This document shows, piece by piece, positions 12,858 through 25,300 of a stretch of DNA of 64,000 nucleotides. A model generated the notes under the pieces. The model saw nothing but the letters and a program-made list of their open reading frames with translations, had not been told where the DNA came from and did no database searches. The translations under genes were made by a program, and so were the position numbers. The stretch's first letter is position 1, and each line of letters opens with the position of its first letter. Source of the DNA: Antedon mediterranea. Its lineage: Eukaryota > Echinodermata > Crinoidea > Comatulida > Antedonidae. The stretch spans positions 16,730,932 through 16,794,931 of the forward strand of contig NC_092679.1 of assembly GCF_964355755.1 (NCBI RefSeq), written 5' to 3'.

Positions 12858-15230
12858 CTTTGATGGTGTACAGTAGTACTGCAACCATTAAAACAAAAAA
12901 TTCGGACTGATTCACACTCGTTTTTATTGTATTGTACATTTTTTGTATTTTTGAAGGTAAGTATAGTTTTGAGAGACTTCATAGTTTTATTCAAGTGCCT
13001 AATCTATATATTTTTTTATTCTGCACTTACAGAAATCTGAATCAAACTTATTTTTAAACACAAATTAGACTTATTAATTAGACAATTAAGGAGAGTGTAA
13101 AACCACCAGCTTGTTTAATGATTACACAGTGTGTTCCTATGGTTAACATCTCTGTGTGTTACGGGGTGTGTTGTGTGATGACGTGTGATGGTTTAACTTG
13201 TTGCAGGGTGTGTTGTGTGATGGTTTAACCTGTTTTTTTAGAAGTGAGAAATCATTAAGTACAAATGTACTGTAATTACTTTCATTGATATTTAGACTAA
13301 TAATTTTATAAGCATTATGAAATACAGTACTGGTGGCTTATGACATTATTGCTAGGTTTATATATAAATTCTATGACATATTGTCATGATTTTATTAAGC
13401 TATGATTTATAACCAATCAGTTCTAAATGTGTTTGTAAGTTGTGGGAAGATATTTCACTAACACAAGTATCCCCACTCTACTGTAGGAACCACATATCGA
13501 AAGCTTTAGCTTTCGTGACTGTAATCGTCAAAATATTGTCGTTTTGTTTCAAAGTTCCATATATGGCACGGCAGAAAACTTATAATTCCTTGCTATAAGT
13601 GATGGAGCATTTTACTCTTTTATTAAGTATTAAGTTAAAGTCGCTTTATTATTCTAACTTAAGATTCATTTAATAATGATATACTGTACTGAACTTTTAG
13701 TTTAGTTATGCTATTTGAGCACTGTATATTTCCCAGTTTGTTATACAGTTCAGATCGATTTGTTTACAAAGTGGGCGGAGCTTGCGCGTTGCATGTTGGG
13801 GCGTTGAAGTTAACGTTTACGTGCTCGTGTGAAAGCTATAATGTTTCTAGTTAGACACCGTACTGTTCGATACAATTAAGTTCTGATTATAAACTTTGGA
13901 CTATTCCAAGTCCTGATAAGTAGTGATGTAATTTGTACTCTCAATTCTGGCATTATTTATGATTTTATTTTGAAAATGATATTTGATTAATGGCATTACG
14001 TTTTTGTGAATTTTCATTGTTTGGTAATGTAAGTTGGTGAGGTCTTAAAATAACAAAATCACAAATATATTTAGTGGTATACATTATAGTTATCACCAGG
14101 TTGGTGAATAATTTATTTTTATAAGAATTGTTTTACGATAGTACAAGTTAATTTAATCCACAGTCCCCATTGAGATCTTATTTTATCTGGTTTTATATCC
14201 TTTGGTGATAAGCGTGATTTTAAACATGATATATGTGCATGCATTTAATACTTATGACATGTTTTTATCACAATAATTATGGCAACGTATTGTGCAATAA
14301 TAAATTTTATATGACATTATTTATGTTTCTTGCACATGAATAGCATGAACCTCCAAAAATAGATTATTGTAAATCGCTCATCTCGCATGGATTTTGGGTT
14401 ACAGATTTTAGTGTAATAAATTTCAGTACAGTAATTCTTAGCGGTTTTATTGTTTAATGTGTTCATCGCCCTTTAAGTGGGGATATAGGTGTTATACATT
14501 AATCTTGGAACAAAAAAGTAATATTTATTATCTGTGCGAACTTTGTAAACCTTTTTCGAAGCCTAACGGAAACTACCGTATTTATCTCGTTAAATACGGA
14601 GGCTTTTGTGATTTTAGCAACGATCCCAAGTGAAAATGAATAATTGAATATAAGGTAAAGATAATCCTGACATATAATTGCTCACAAGTGACTAAACTAA
14701 CTAACCTTATGTAACCAAAATGTGTGACGATATAGAGGGCGCACTATAACTTTTACAGAGTACAGTACTTCAATTCAGAGCCATACACAATAATATCGCA
14801 GGGCCCCTCGAAAGAGCAGTTTTTATTTTATTACTGAGAGGGCTACCCTACTGAAAGTAAACGAAAGTAAAACGTACTTTCTTCCTTATTACGATACGAT
14901 AGTATTTATTGTCATTTATAAAACAAGGTACAACTGAAATTTGGTTGGTTGATTTACATTTGATATAAAGACAATAACATATTAAGTTGCATTCATAATT
15001 ATCAGTGTCTCTCAATCTGATAAACCGTAAATTACCGTGTGCACTTTAAAGAACTGTGTACACAGCCACACGACCTGGAGAGAGAGATGGGCTCCATCAG
15101 GTGTATTTGGCACGCTACACATTGCCAAGCGACCCTACGGCCGGCCACACTCAATCACCACGTGACTAGTGATATGAAAACAGCAGTTAGTGTCTAACAT
15201 AAGGAAGGTAAACGTATTGGTATTAGTTTA
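12858..15230. other. Intergenic, no gene seen
   Basis: AT-rich DNA between ADPGK and paralogue 1, which converge. A short GATTTGTTTACAAAGTG-containing repeat lies at 13752-13797. A possible minus-strand LINE tail (AATAAATACTATCG read inverted) lies near 14887-14960. No coding potential was recognised. Confidence 0.6.
13752..13797 (+). repeat. Dispersed 46-bp repeat, copy A
   Basis: About 46 bp containing GTTTACAAAGTGGGCGGAGC and CTTGCGCGTTGCATGTT. Nearly the same sequence lies at 30871-30918, inside intron 4 of the calmodulin-like gene. The larger element it belongs to was not delimited. Confidence 0.6.
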
Positions 15231-18200
15231 CTAAAATTTTGATATTTGAAGTTTAGAGAAGGACTTAAAGCATGTAGGGCACGCCCTTTTCTCGTGTAAC
15301 TCCATGCCCTTTGAGCAAATGTGGCAGATGATGTGCTTACAAGGTATATAACCAAAAAACCCTAAACTAACGCGTCGTGTGCATAGGACGCAGGATTCAA
15401 ACTTCGTCTCATCAGCAGTGTCCGAAAATGTTCGGTACTTCTTTACCCATTTTCTTTCTCTTTCATGAAAATTTTCGGAGCTCTGTCTGCGAAAGGTTTT
15501 TTCAAACCCTGATGGCGGCGTCCTCTCGACAAAACCAGTGGGCAATGGTTCGCCGTTGTCAGTCGTTTGACGGTATATCTCTGATAATGACTGTTCGTAT
15601 TCACCCGCCTTTTCTGGATGTTTCAGACGACTTTGGAATTCACGCTGCAGCGCCTGAAGAACACGGAAATTCAAGTCAATGAACCGGATCTCCAGCATAC
15701 GCCCCTTGGCTTGGAGGAACTCCTTTAACGCGTCTGTCATGATTCGTGCATACACATCACAGGGGAAGTAGAATCTTCCTGTAATATACAAAAAAAAACG
15801 TTCACATTATTAGACAACCTCGATTCAAATAAGTATGTCGAGTGCCCGAGCGATTATGACAGAGCACAGCAAACCAAAGCCATAATACCGGCAAAGGTTC
15901 GGCACTCCTCGGCCATAGTGGAGCAGATCAACCACTTTAAACTGGTACGGTGTATACTTACGGACTTGTGTGCACTTAAAAGAACCCAGAAAGAGTAGGG
16001 GGTGTTGTTCATTTTCTCAACAAGTCTACCAGTTGAATTACTTGCGTACAGAAAGCACGAGAGTGGTCCCCTATGTCTCCCAATTGCACAAAAAATAACT
16101 AATTATACAATAGTTATTTCTTTATAGTTTATTTAGTTTGTGAAGTATTTTCCATTTGACTTACCTGTGCCAAGACCAGGGATTGCTACGGAACTCACAT
16201 TCCGCGTGTCTCTAGCTTTCTGAAGAATATTCTTACAGCTCCGTCGCAGTTGTGACTCCAAATACGTCTGATCTTGATCGGCATTCCAATTGGGCATCAC
16301 AATAAAGAACACTTTGTTACATGGCAGAACTCCTTCTGATTCAATCTCAACAATTTGACCAACAGCTGGTAAACCGTAGGCATCCATCCACTCCAGACAC
16401 CTAGCGTGGATAATTGATCCACTGTTTTTATCAATAGTTGATGAAATTGCTCCTCCACAACTGAGTTCAACGTCATTGGAGCTTACGATAACTGCAGCAC
16501 GTTCTTTAGCAATATCTCCTCTTTTAACAGTTATGTGAACACCATTGAAAATGGTATCGTACATGTATGCCTCACTAGAACTACCGGTTGACTGAAAGAA
16601 ATTTCTGCTGAGGAACGCATGGAATCGAGGGTTCAAAGGTCGTAGCGTTGATGTTGGTGATGTTTGCTTACGAGAATGCCTGTCATGCTCCACTGGTACT
16701 GGTGATTTACTCGAATAATCTCTTTCCCTTCCATTAGCTTTGGAGGGGACTTCGCTATTGCGATAACCGTTACTTTTTAGTGAGTCGTCGCTACCATCAA
16801 TGCTGTCACCATATTCGTCGTTAAGTTGATGTTCATTTATTGGTTCTAACCATTTGTCACCAGTACTTGGTGGTGGGAGAGGTTGATCTTGACCAACGTG
16901 ATTTTGCGTCATCGTTTGATCAGCTAGTTGAGTTTGAGGTATGATGGCAGTTTCCACTTTAATAACCTCTTGATAAGAATTTCGTTCGACTTCTCTAGCA
17001 AGAGCTTCTCGCTGTTCCTCTCGTGCAATAGCTTCAATACGTTGTGCCTCCCTCGTCTTTATTTGTTCCAACTCTCGCGCATAGGCTTCCCTCAGCTCTG
17101 CTTCCCTAAGCTCTTCCTTCCGGCGTTCTTCCTCTGCATCTCTTGCTTCTTTTTCTTTTCTCTCAGCTTCCTCTTTTCTCTCCCTTTCTATTTTTAAATT
17201 TGTTTCTCTTTCCATCTCTTTTGATAACATATCCTCTGCCTTTTGTAGTTCTTCTTTAACAGCTTCACTTTGTCCATAAACCCGAAGGACGTTTGAATCT
17301 GATTGTCTGACAACCATCATTGTAACTATGTTCATCAAAGTACTCTCAACCGTTTCTCTGAAATTCTCGCTTACATCGAACTTTCCAAGATCAAAACTGT
17401 GCACTGACATTTCTTTCTCGATCTCGCTAAATAGCAGTTTTAGAAGATCAACCGCGTTGTCGACGTCTGTTTCAGTTCCTGGAACGCTGTCAGACAACGA
17501 TATTTCTACAGCACCGTTGTCCGTGCATTGTATTTTCACATAACATGTTTGTCGAATTTCATCTACCTTCATTGCATGTATGCTCATCGCATATCTTATA
17601 AGGTCTGGTTCAAACTTTACACTACGTGTTACATTGTCTGCTTTGGTATCACACTCCATGTTGTCACTGTCATCCTTGACATCATCTACCGCTACTTGTT
17701 CACCAGATGTCACTGGATTATAGTTCATAACATCTTGAATTTTAGTCTGTGAGCAAACATCATCTGGTAGTGGTGGTGCTGCTGTAGGTGGTGTTCTATT
17801 CTGTATGTGGTCTAACGGCACTTCTTGTCGACCTTCAGACATCGGCTCAATATCCATGTGTTCATCTTGATTGACTACTACGCCACGTTCATCAAACATA
17901 AGCCACTCTATCTTATTTCGAAGTTGAATTAGAATTTCAAAGTTACCGCTAAAATAACATCCAGTGTCTGTCTTTGTTGACTGTAACCCTAAGTTTAACG
18001 CCATCTCATTTATTCGCTCAAAGTAATGGTTTACATCTGGTAGCCATTCCTTTGTGATATTCACCGTAGTTTCACCAAACAATGAACCCTTAAAAATGAA
18101 AACAAGACGTTAGTTATTAATTTTTAATTATAAAAGATTAATAAAGATCTGAAATTCTGAAGATTGTAAAACTACCTTGAATTTATTGCCGTTGTCTTGG

Positions 18201-19513
18201 TTCTGATTATGTTCATACTCGTACAGTGTTTCGATCTTCAACGACGCCCCGAGGAAGTTGATGCCATTCTCTCTGGAGTAAGCGATGAGCTCGGTACATA
18301 CTGAGAAAATAACAAGTTATAATAGTATAATTTAGCATGCTTTTAAAACATGTTATTGGGTTACAGTGTAGCTCTGGTTGCTGCATGCTACGTAAGTTCC
18401 CTGTGTTATTGCCATAGTCATTTTACAATATATTATGGTATTGTGTTAGTAACTGTAGGTTACGTTTTTCAGAGTAAACAACCGTAAGGTTTGAACATAA
18501 TCAAAAGCTCTGTCTACACTATCAAACTTTATGTGACAAAAAAGTGTGATGTACCCGTATATGGTAGTGATATGCTTAAATATGGTAGTGATATGCTTAA
18601 ATATGGTAGTGATATGACATCATGTCCATATATGGGCATATCACATTTTTTGCCACATAATGTTTGATAGTGTAGACAGAGCTTTAACAACCTATTCCTA
18701 ATATTAAGTGCAATTAGTTTTGAATATAAATTCACTAGTGATATTAGTTGTTTGTCGGGACTTTTAAAACATCATTATACCAACAAAGCAATAACAGAAA
18801 ATCGATATTGCAATATAATATTTAAATTATACTAAAAATACTTGTGTGTGTATTGTCCCCCAAAAACATGAACAATGAATATTAATTACATCAGACTTTT
18901 AATAGGTTATTTTGTAGTTTTAATAAAGTTAACCCCTTCCATAAAAAAAATCAACAAAATAAATGTTTTCTCATATAAAATGACAAAATAAATGGTCAAA
19001 TTCAACCAAAAACCCATTTGCTGGCAGCCAATTTGATTATTTTTTGCTTTAAATTACAGTTTCTTCAGCTAAATAATTGTTTTCGATTCAATTTTTGTTA
19101 AAAGTGAATAACTATTATGTGACATTAAAATGGCATATTCAACAACAACAAAATTTAAAAATTATTTTTTCAGGGGGACATACTTTAAAATTGAACGTGA
19201 AATCCAACAACCATAATTATACAAAGTCAAGTTCACCTGACAATACAATGGCCTTCACTTAAATAGTATTAGACTGGTTTAAATAGTATATACTGGTTTT
19301 ACCTTTGCTTTCAAAAAACACAATGATGGCAGACGATTCATCTAGATACTCAATCCGCTCTATATAGCCCGCACAATTGGCGGATTTACTGAGGTATTCT
19401 TCTAGTTTGTTTAGGAGGTCGTCTTGATTTGACGGTAGGTTGCTTACGACTGCTGTACGTTCCAGTTCGGCAGCCAGCTCCTGGTCTATCCACCGATGCA
19501 AACGCTCTTCCAT
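15231..19513 (-). CDS. RRM - KH-like - macrodomain - RING protein (paralogue 1)
   Basis: Exons 19303-19513, 18176-18300, 16165-18088 and 15231-15778 join in frame to 935 aa. Residues about 10-105 form an RRM (RNP2-like TAVVSNLP, RNP1-like AIIVFFES). A KH-like region lies at about 270-395. A highly charged Glu/Arg coiled coil follows at about 400-485. A macrodomain spans about 624-800, with VIVSSND, SCGGAIS and the IPGLGTG loop crossing the last intron. A C-terminal RING (883-923) has CVLC, PCKH, CHIC and CPTC: all eight C3HC4 ligands are present. Macrodomains bind ADP-ribose and RINGs recruit E2 enzymes, so an ADP-ribose-directed ubiquitin ligase is inferred. A splice acceptor lies four bases before the ATG, implying an upstream non-coding exon. 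It resembles PARP14/DTX3L but has no PARP or Deltex C-terminal domain. Confidence 0.85.
18504..18686. mobile_element. MITE family 1, full copy with internal triplication
   Basis: Both termini are present (AAAAGCTCTGTCTACACTAT and GTGTAGACAGAGCTTT). Inside, the block TATGGTAGTGATATGCTTAA is repeated about three times. It lies in the first coding intron of paralogue 1. Confidence 0.85.
18849..19184. mobile_element. MITE family 3, copy A
   Basis: Starts TGTATTGTCCCCCAAAAAC and ends TTTTTTCAGGGGGACATACT, short inverted termini around about 300 bp. A second copy at 31097-31405 shares start, interior (AACTATTATGTGACATTAAA) and end. It lies in the first coding intron of paralogue 1. Confidence 0.75.
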
Positions 19514-20170
19514 CGTCCTAGAATAAACAGGACAAAAATACAGGCGTATTTAGGTATAATTAGGTAGTAGGCCTTTTATTAAGTCACCTCGATCGTAAAT
19601 AGATTTGGCCACTAATTCGAGGTACGGTCGGAATCTTAAATGTTTAGTCAATCATTATCACTTTTCAAAACTTCGTTTCTATATTTCTTTTAGATATACT
19701 TAAATACTAATTAATGCCTTAGAAGTCTATCGTGTGTTTACTATTTTTCTTTCGACACACTGTAGGTACTGTACTTTTTTAGTTACTATGTATATGATAC
19801 TATGTGTATAAACTCAAAATATAGTCTGAGGAGTGTTTCATTTCACTTGTCGCTGGTCTAAAATTCCGTTGAGAAATTTCTGTTATGTTCTCGTTCATAA
19901 TTGAATTGCTAAAACTATACTCTCGTTAGCTCCCGACGGAGTATAGTGTTTTCTGAATGTTTGGCGTTTCTCTCGGCTATTTTTACATTTTAGTTTTGAT
20001 TTAACCGTTATAGTTAATCATTTTCTAGCCCAATCTAAGCCCTTTTACTATATCCATGATACTATTTTACCCACAACATTGCTTTTTGTTTAGTAATTGC
20101 CTTTTACACAACAAATAAATCAATATGTTGTTATTTCCTGGTGAATATTCAATAATAAATATCTACTTAC

Positions 20171-20275
20171 ATGTCATCACTGAAGCCGTCAGTAGTAAAC
20201 TGTAGCTCCGGACTGCATGCATCCGGGCTATACCGAAACATTATGTAGGCGGAATCAACAAACTTATAAAAATCG
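20171..20275 (-). promoter_or_regulatory. Putative promoter and non-coding first exon of paralogue 1
   Basis: On the minus strand TTTTTATAAGTT (about 20260-20271) could be a TATA box. About 95 bases downstream a strong donor, GACAT|GTAAGTAG, ends at 20171. Splicing to the acceptor at 19517 would create a two-codon upstream ORF (ATG ACA TGA) just before the true ATG. Inferred from signals only. Confidence 0.45.
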
Positions 20276-21046
20276 CAGGAAGAAAGCACTGTCGTTTAAA
20301 TACCTGGAAGCGCCGAGGCCTGACGTTCAACTTCGGGTCATTAGTAATCTTTCTTTTACAAGTTGATCATAGAAGTGTGGATTTGTTTAATTCTCTTCTT
20401 TTTAAAATCGTTTTTAATGCAAATCGTTTCCAAAGCTAATAGTTATAAAAACTGTCACAACGACAATGCTGGCCTAGATTAAAGTAACTTTCAGTTAGGG
20501 CGAAGGTCGCTGTCTGTTCGTTAGTAGTTTACGGAACCTATAGTAGTACTGTATAGGCCTACAATAATGACTGTTTAATTAGGAGTGCAATGGTGCATGT
20601 ATTTTCATGAGATGATAATAGAATATCAAGTTAATCTTTCACAGAAATGGCTTTATTTCAAAGTAAATGCATTTCTTTTCTTGAAATGCAATAAACGATA
20701 CATATCTATCTATAAAATATCAAACAACTGGACGGAAAGTTGACGTGCCTCAACTTCACAAAACACAGTTTCCAATGATGCCGATACAGTTAATATTTTT
20801 AGCAAATTATAATTTCCATTTTATAGTTTATTTTCTAACTACAAATGTCAACTGCTTCGATTTTAGTGCTGATTGCTGCTTCAAATTATTATGTAGTTTA
20901 CCTTATATTTTATCAGCAAAATGATAATGCTGTTTTCGGACGGTTCAATAATTTCCGGTAACGGTTTGTTAGTATTTTCCGAGCATCTACATAATGTATA
21001 CACTTGCCTGCCACTAAAATATGTTAAAGCTATTTAAAGAAACACT

Positions 21047-22080
21047 ATAGATATACATTCTTTACTTTCTGAATAAAAATGACGACTAATCGGATACAAT
21101 TTGATTTTACACGTTTTGACATATATACGGCGCACATTGATATTTAAATTGGTGTGGTGCGAAATAAAACAATTATGACTACAAGAAGTACTTAAACTTA
21201 AACACCAAAATCAGTTATGCTATTAAAAAAAAAACACTTGGATATACATTCTTTACCTTCTGAATAAAAATAGTAAACTTTCTATAACGACTAATCGGAT
21301 ACAATATTTGACTTTACACGTTTTAACATACGGCGTACATATTGATATTTAAATTGGTGTGGTGCGAAATAAAACAATTATGAATACCTACAAGAAGTAA
21401 TTAAACTTAAACACCAAAATCAGTTATGCTATTAAAAAAAAAAAACTTAGATATACATTCTTTACCTCCTGAATAAAAATAGTAAACTTTCTATAACGAC
21501 TAATCGGATACAATATTTGACTTTACACGTTTTAACATACGGCGTGCATTGATGTTTAAATTGGTGTGGTGCGAAATAAAACAATTGTGAATACAAGAAG
21601 TACTTAAACTTAAACACCAAAATCAGTTATGCTATTAAAAAAAAAACAACTTAGATATACATTCTTTACCTTCTGAATAAAAGTAGTAAACTTTCTATAA
21701 CGACTAATCGGATACAATATTTGACTTTACACGTTTTAACATACGGCGTGCATTGATGTTTAAATTGGTGTGGTGCGAAATAAAACAATTATGAATACAA
21801 GAAGTACTTAAACTTAAACACCAAAATCAGTTATGCTATTAAAAAAAAAACAACTTAGATATACATTCTTTACCTTCTGAATAAAAGTAGTAAACTTTCT
21901 ATAACGACTAATCGGATACAATATTTGACTTTACACGTTTTAACATACGGCGTGCATTGATGTTTAAATTGGTGTGGTGCGAAGTAGAACAATTATGACT
22001 ACCAAAATCAGTTATGTTATTTAACATACGGCGTACATATTGATATTTAAATTGATGTGTTGCGAAATAAAACAATTAAA
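21047..22080 (+). repeat. Tandem repeat of about 200 bp (about 5 units)
   Basis: Units begin near 21047, 21238, 21449, 21652 and 21856. Each holds GATATACATTCTTTAC, CGACTAATCGGATACAAT, TACACGTTTTAACATACGGC, TTGGTGTGGTGCGAAATAAA and an A-run. The last unit is shortened and partly duplicated. It fills the space between paralogues 1 and 2. No coding frame is conserved. Confidence 0.9.
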
Positions 22081-22322
22081 ATACAAGCTTAAAAACGGAT
22101 AAGTGCTCAGGCAGTCCATGCTATAAGCTGATGCTACACTAAGAACGGCAATCTGTCAAAAATGTGTATTAACATTTATTGTTTAAACCCACCCTGATCC
22201 TTGTTTAACATAAACATTATTAATACAAGAAATAAACTAAACTTAAAAACGGATAACGGTACTCGGCTATAACAATTGCTACAATAGAACGGCAAACTGT
22301 CAACACAACACACAGTCATTGT

Positions 22323-25300
22323 TTAAACCATTGATCCTTGTTTTCCAAAGTCCACACTGGATCCAAATGTCTTTCGCAATTCGGTCAAAAGGTATGATTT
22401 CTGGTCAATCAGTGTGATATTCTTCAGAGTTGATTTTGAACTTAGTTCATCTTGCATGGCAGTTAACATCCCGTTCACGAAAACAGTAAGAGGATAATTA
22501 AAGGCTCCTGAAAACAATACAAGAATGGTAGATATAAAACTATTCTCAAAACTTAAAAAAAAACCAATTCATTATGTCTCCTAAAAAAGGCGGAGTTAAC
22601 ATACAGTAACTGATAACAAAATATTATCAAGTCATGCGAAAAATGAATTTGCCATTGTCATTTAAATATTATCAAAATAAATAGCTCCCTCTCTAACATT
22701 GCTATACAAATCATAACTAAATCTAAATAAAATGAGCATTGATGAAAAAATGAAATTCGTCAAAAATGTCGTTCCAATTGCAAAGGTTACATAGTTTATA
22801 TCATTGATTATGGCGTGTAAAGTATTCTAAAAAGAAAATACAACACCCACCTGTTCCTAATCCAGGTATTGCGGCTGACCTAGCTCCGATGTAATGTAAC
22901 GACTTGAGTACTTCTTTGCATAACCGAGTCATAATTTTACAGTTTTCTTCAAAAGATTTAAAAACGTTACAATCCGGCATTACAAGAAACATAATACATT
23001 TACACGACAATGATCCACTACTAACGTTGAAAACCTTTCCAGACGTTGATGGTATGTGCCTAATATACCATTTCTGGCATTCTTGTTTTATTACTTCACC
23101 ACCAGCTCGCAAAATGGCACTTGCCAAACCTCCTCCCATGATCATTTGGCAGTCTACCGAGCTTACAATTACATCAACTTGTTCCTTAGTGATATCTCCG
23201 ACCTTTCCGGTGATTCTCACGTTGTTGATGTTAAAGATATCATAAGGGTTACGAGAAGAGGAGGAAGAGGAATTGTTAGAAGGAGAAGGAGAATATTGCA
23301 ACTTTGGCTGCCAAAGTATAGGTTTATCGTGACGAGATTCCAGATAGGATTTTTCTGATGGTTGATAAGCAGAGCCTGCAGAATACGGATATGTGTCCTT
23401 GGTTACAGTTTTGTTGGGTTGTTGAGTTGGGTAGGACTGAGTAAACTTTTCTTCTTCCATATTTCTTGTGTCATGCGACGTAACGTGTGATGGCTGGTTA
23501 GAGCTGCTTGTCTGAAAATGGCGGTCATAGGCAGTCTTATTTGGGTACGACTGAGTCAACTTTTGTTCTTCCATATTTCTTGTATCATGCGACGTAACGT
23601 GTGATGGCTGGTTAGAGCTGCTTGTCTGAAAATGGCGGTCATAGGCAGTCTTATTTGGGTACGACTGAGTCAACTTTTGTTCTTCCATATTTCTTGTACC
23701 ATGCGACGTAACGCGTGGCTGGTTAGAACTAGTTGCCGGCAAAGACGGAGGTGTGTAGTGTTGAGACGTTTCTTCCTTCTTAAACTCATTCATACCGCTT
23801 GTACCACGAGAAGGCACTTGTGATGGCATATCAATGGCAAACGATTCATCAGGATCGTCCTCTTTTCCATCAATGCGACCGTCACGCTTTCCTAATCTAG
23901 GTCTACTTTCGTCATCTTCTTCTTCCGTCGTACTCGTGACACGTCTCATTTGACCTCCCTTCGCATCTTCCTCGTCAACTTGTGTATTGCCATCATCGCA
24001 CTCTTTAAACAACATGGATTTTTTTATCATATGTGATCTAAAATCACCAACTGCGTTCCAATCACCTTCCAACGTTACGAATTGCTCTTGTTTTGCGTTC
24101 CAATCTTCTTCCAATTTGAAAAACCTTTTTTGTTTTGTAAGGGTAAAAGAAAGGTCCAGTTTTATGGAGAGGTGTCGTAGAAACGATAAGTCATCATCTA
24201 GGATATACGGATGTTCTTTTGTAGAAATTGTAACTTTTACATTTTCAAACGGCTCCACGGTCTGAAATTGTAAAATTGTGCCCTGATAACAGTGTCTCAA
24301 TTAGTAAGAAGTTTATTTTATTTATTTACACAATTTCTCAACAAAATTACATTCGCTCCCCGTGCCCATAGACACCTTTTCACCATGGCTGATTTCTTTC
24401 ATCAATATTGATTTTGATGGCCAGAAAAAATAGCAATTCTTGCTTTAGAGAGGAAATATTGTACAGATATTGACTGCTTAGAGGTTAAATTAAGATTTTA
24501 CATCCCCGAGTGAAGGATATTTTGTTCGAGGAAATATAAAATTCCCCGAGAACATAATATCATTCCCGAGGGATGTCAAATCTTATATTTTACCGATATA
24601 ACAGGCGATATCTGTAATATTACATAGCCAAAAACAAGTAGAATATCTGCTGGGTCGGATCAGGGAGATGTAAACTACATTAGCTATCCGACCAGGGAGA
24701 TGTAAAATACATTACAGACTTGTTTACATTGGCAGACTTGTTTACATACAATACAAAAAGGAGGCCTAGCCTAGCTATCCGACCAGGGAGATGTAATGTA
24801 TTTTACATCTCCCTGGTCGGATAGCTAGGCTAGGCCTCCTTTTTGTATTGTATGTAAACAAGTCTGCCAAGACAATAATGTTTTATATTACATAGCCTAT
24901 GTAAATACGCGAACGTGATTGGTTGAAACTGCATCACATGACTACGAGGATCGTAATTCGTATATATCCTCGAGAACGATGATATTGACTGTGTAATTTT
25001 CGCGTAATTATCGTGTCCCCTGTCATTAATCATATAAATTCTCGAGTACGATGATAATGACTGTGTAATTTTCGTGTGCGACACTCGCGTTTGCCGATAA
25101 ATAAACAAAAGTCATCTACTGGTCTTGAACTTGCGATGCAATTGTCACTCCATCACACGACAACGCTTCAACCGCTGCGCCACAGAATTTGCTTGAAGAA
25201 ATTAATCTTCTAAACTATTTAAGCTATGCATACATAGCGCCCTCATTTATTATTAGTCCACCCTAAATGTGATGAAACACCGTTTGTGATTGGTCAATAC

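Noticed and set aside
22079-22322. A missing RING exon directly after paralogue 2
   Set aside because: No Cys/His pattern was found on the minus strand in this stretch; it holds AT-rich repeat flank.
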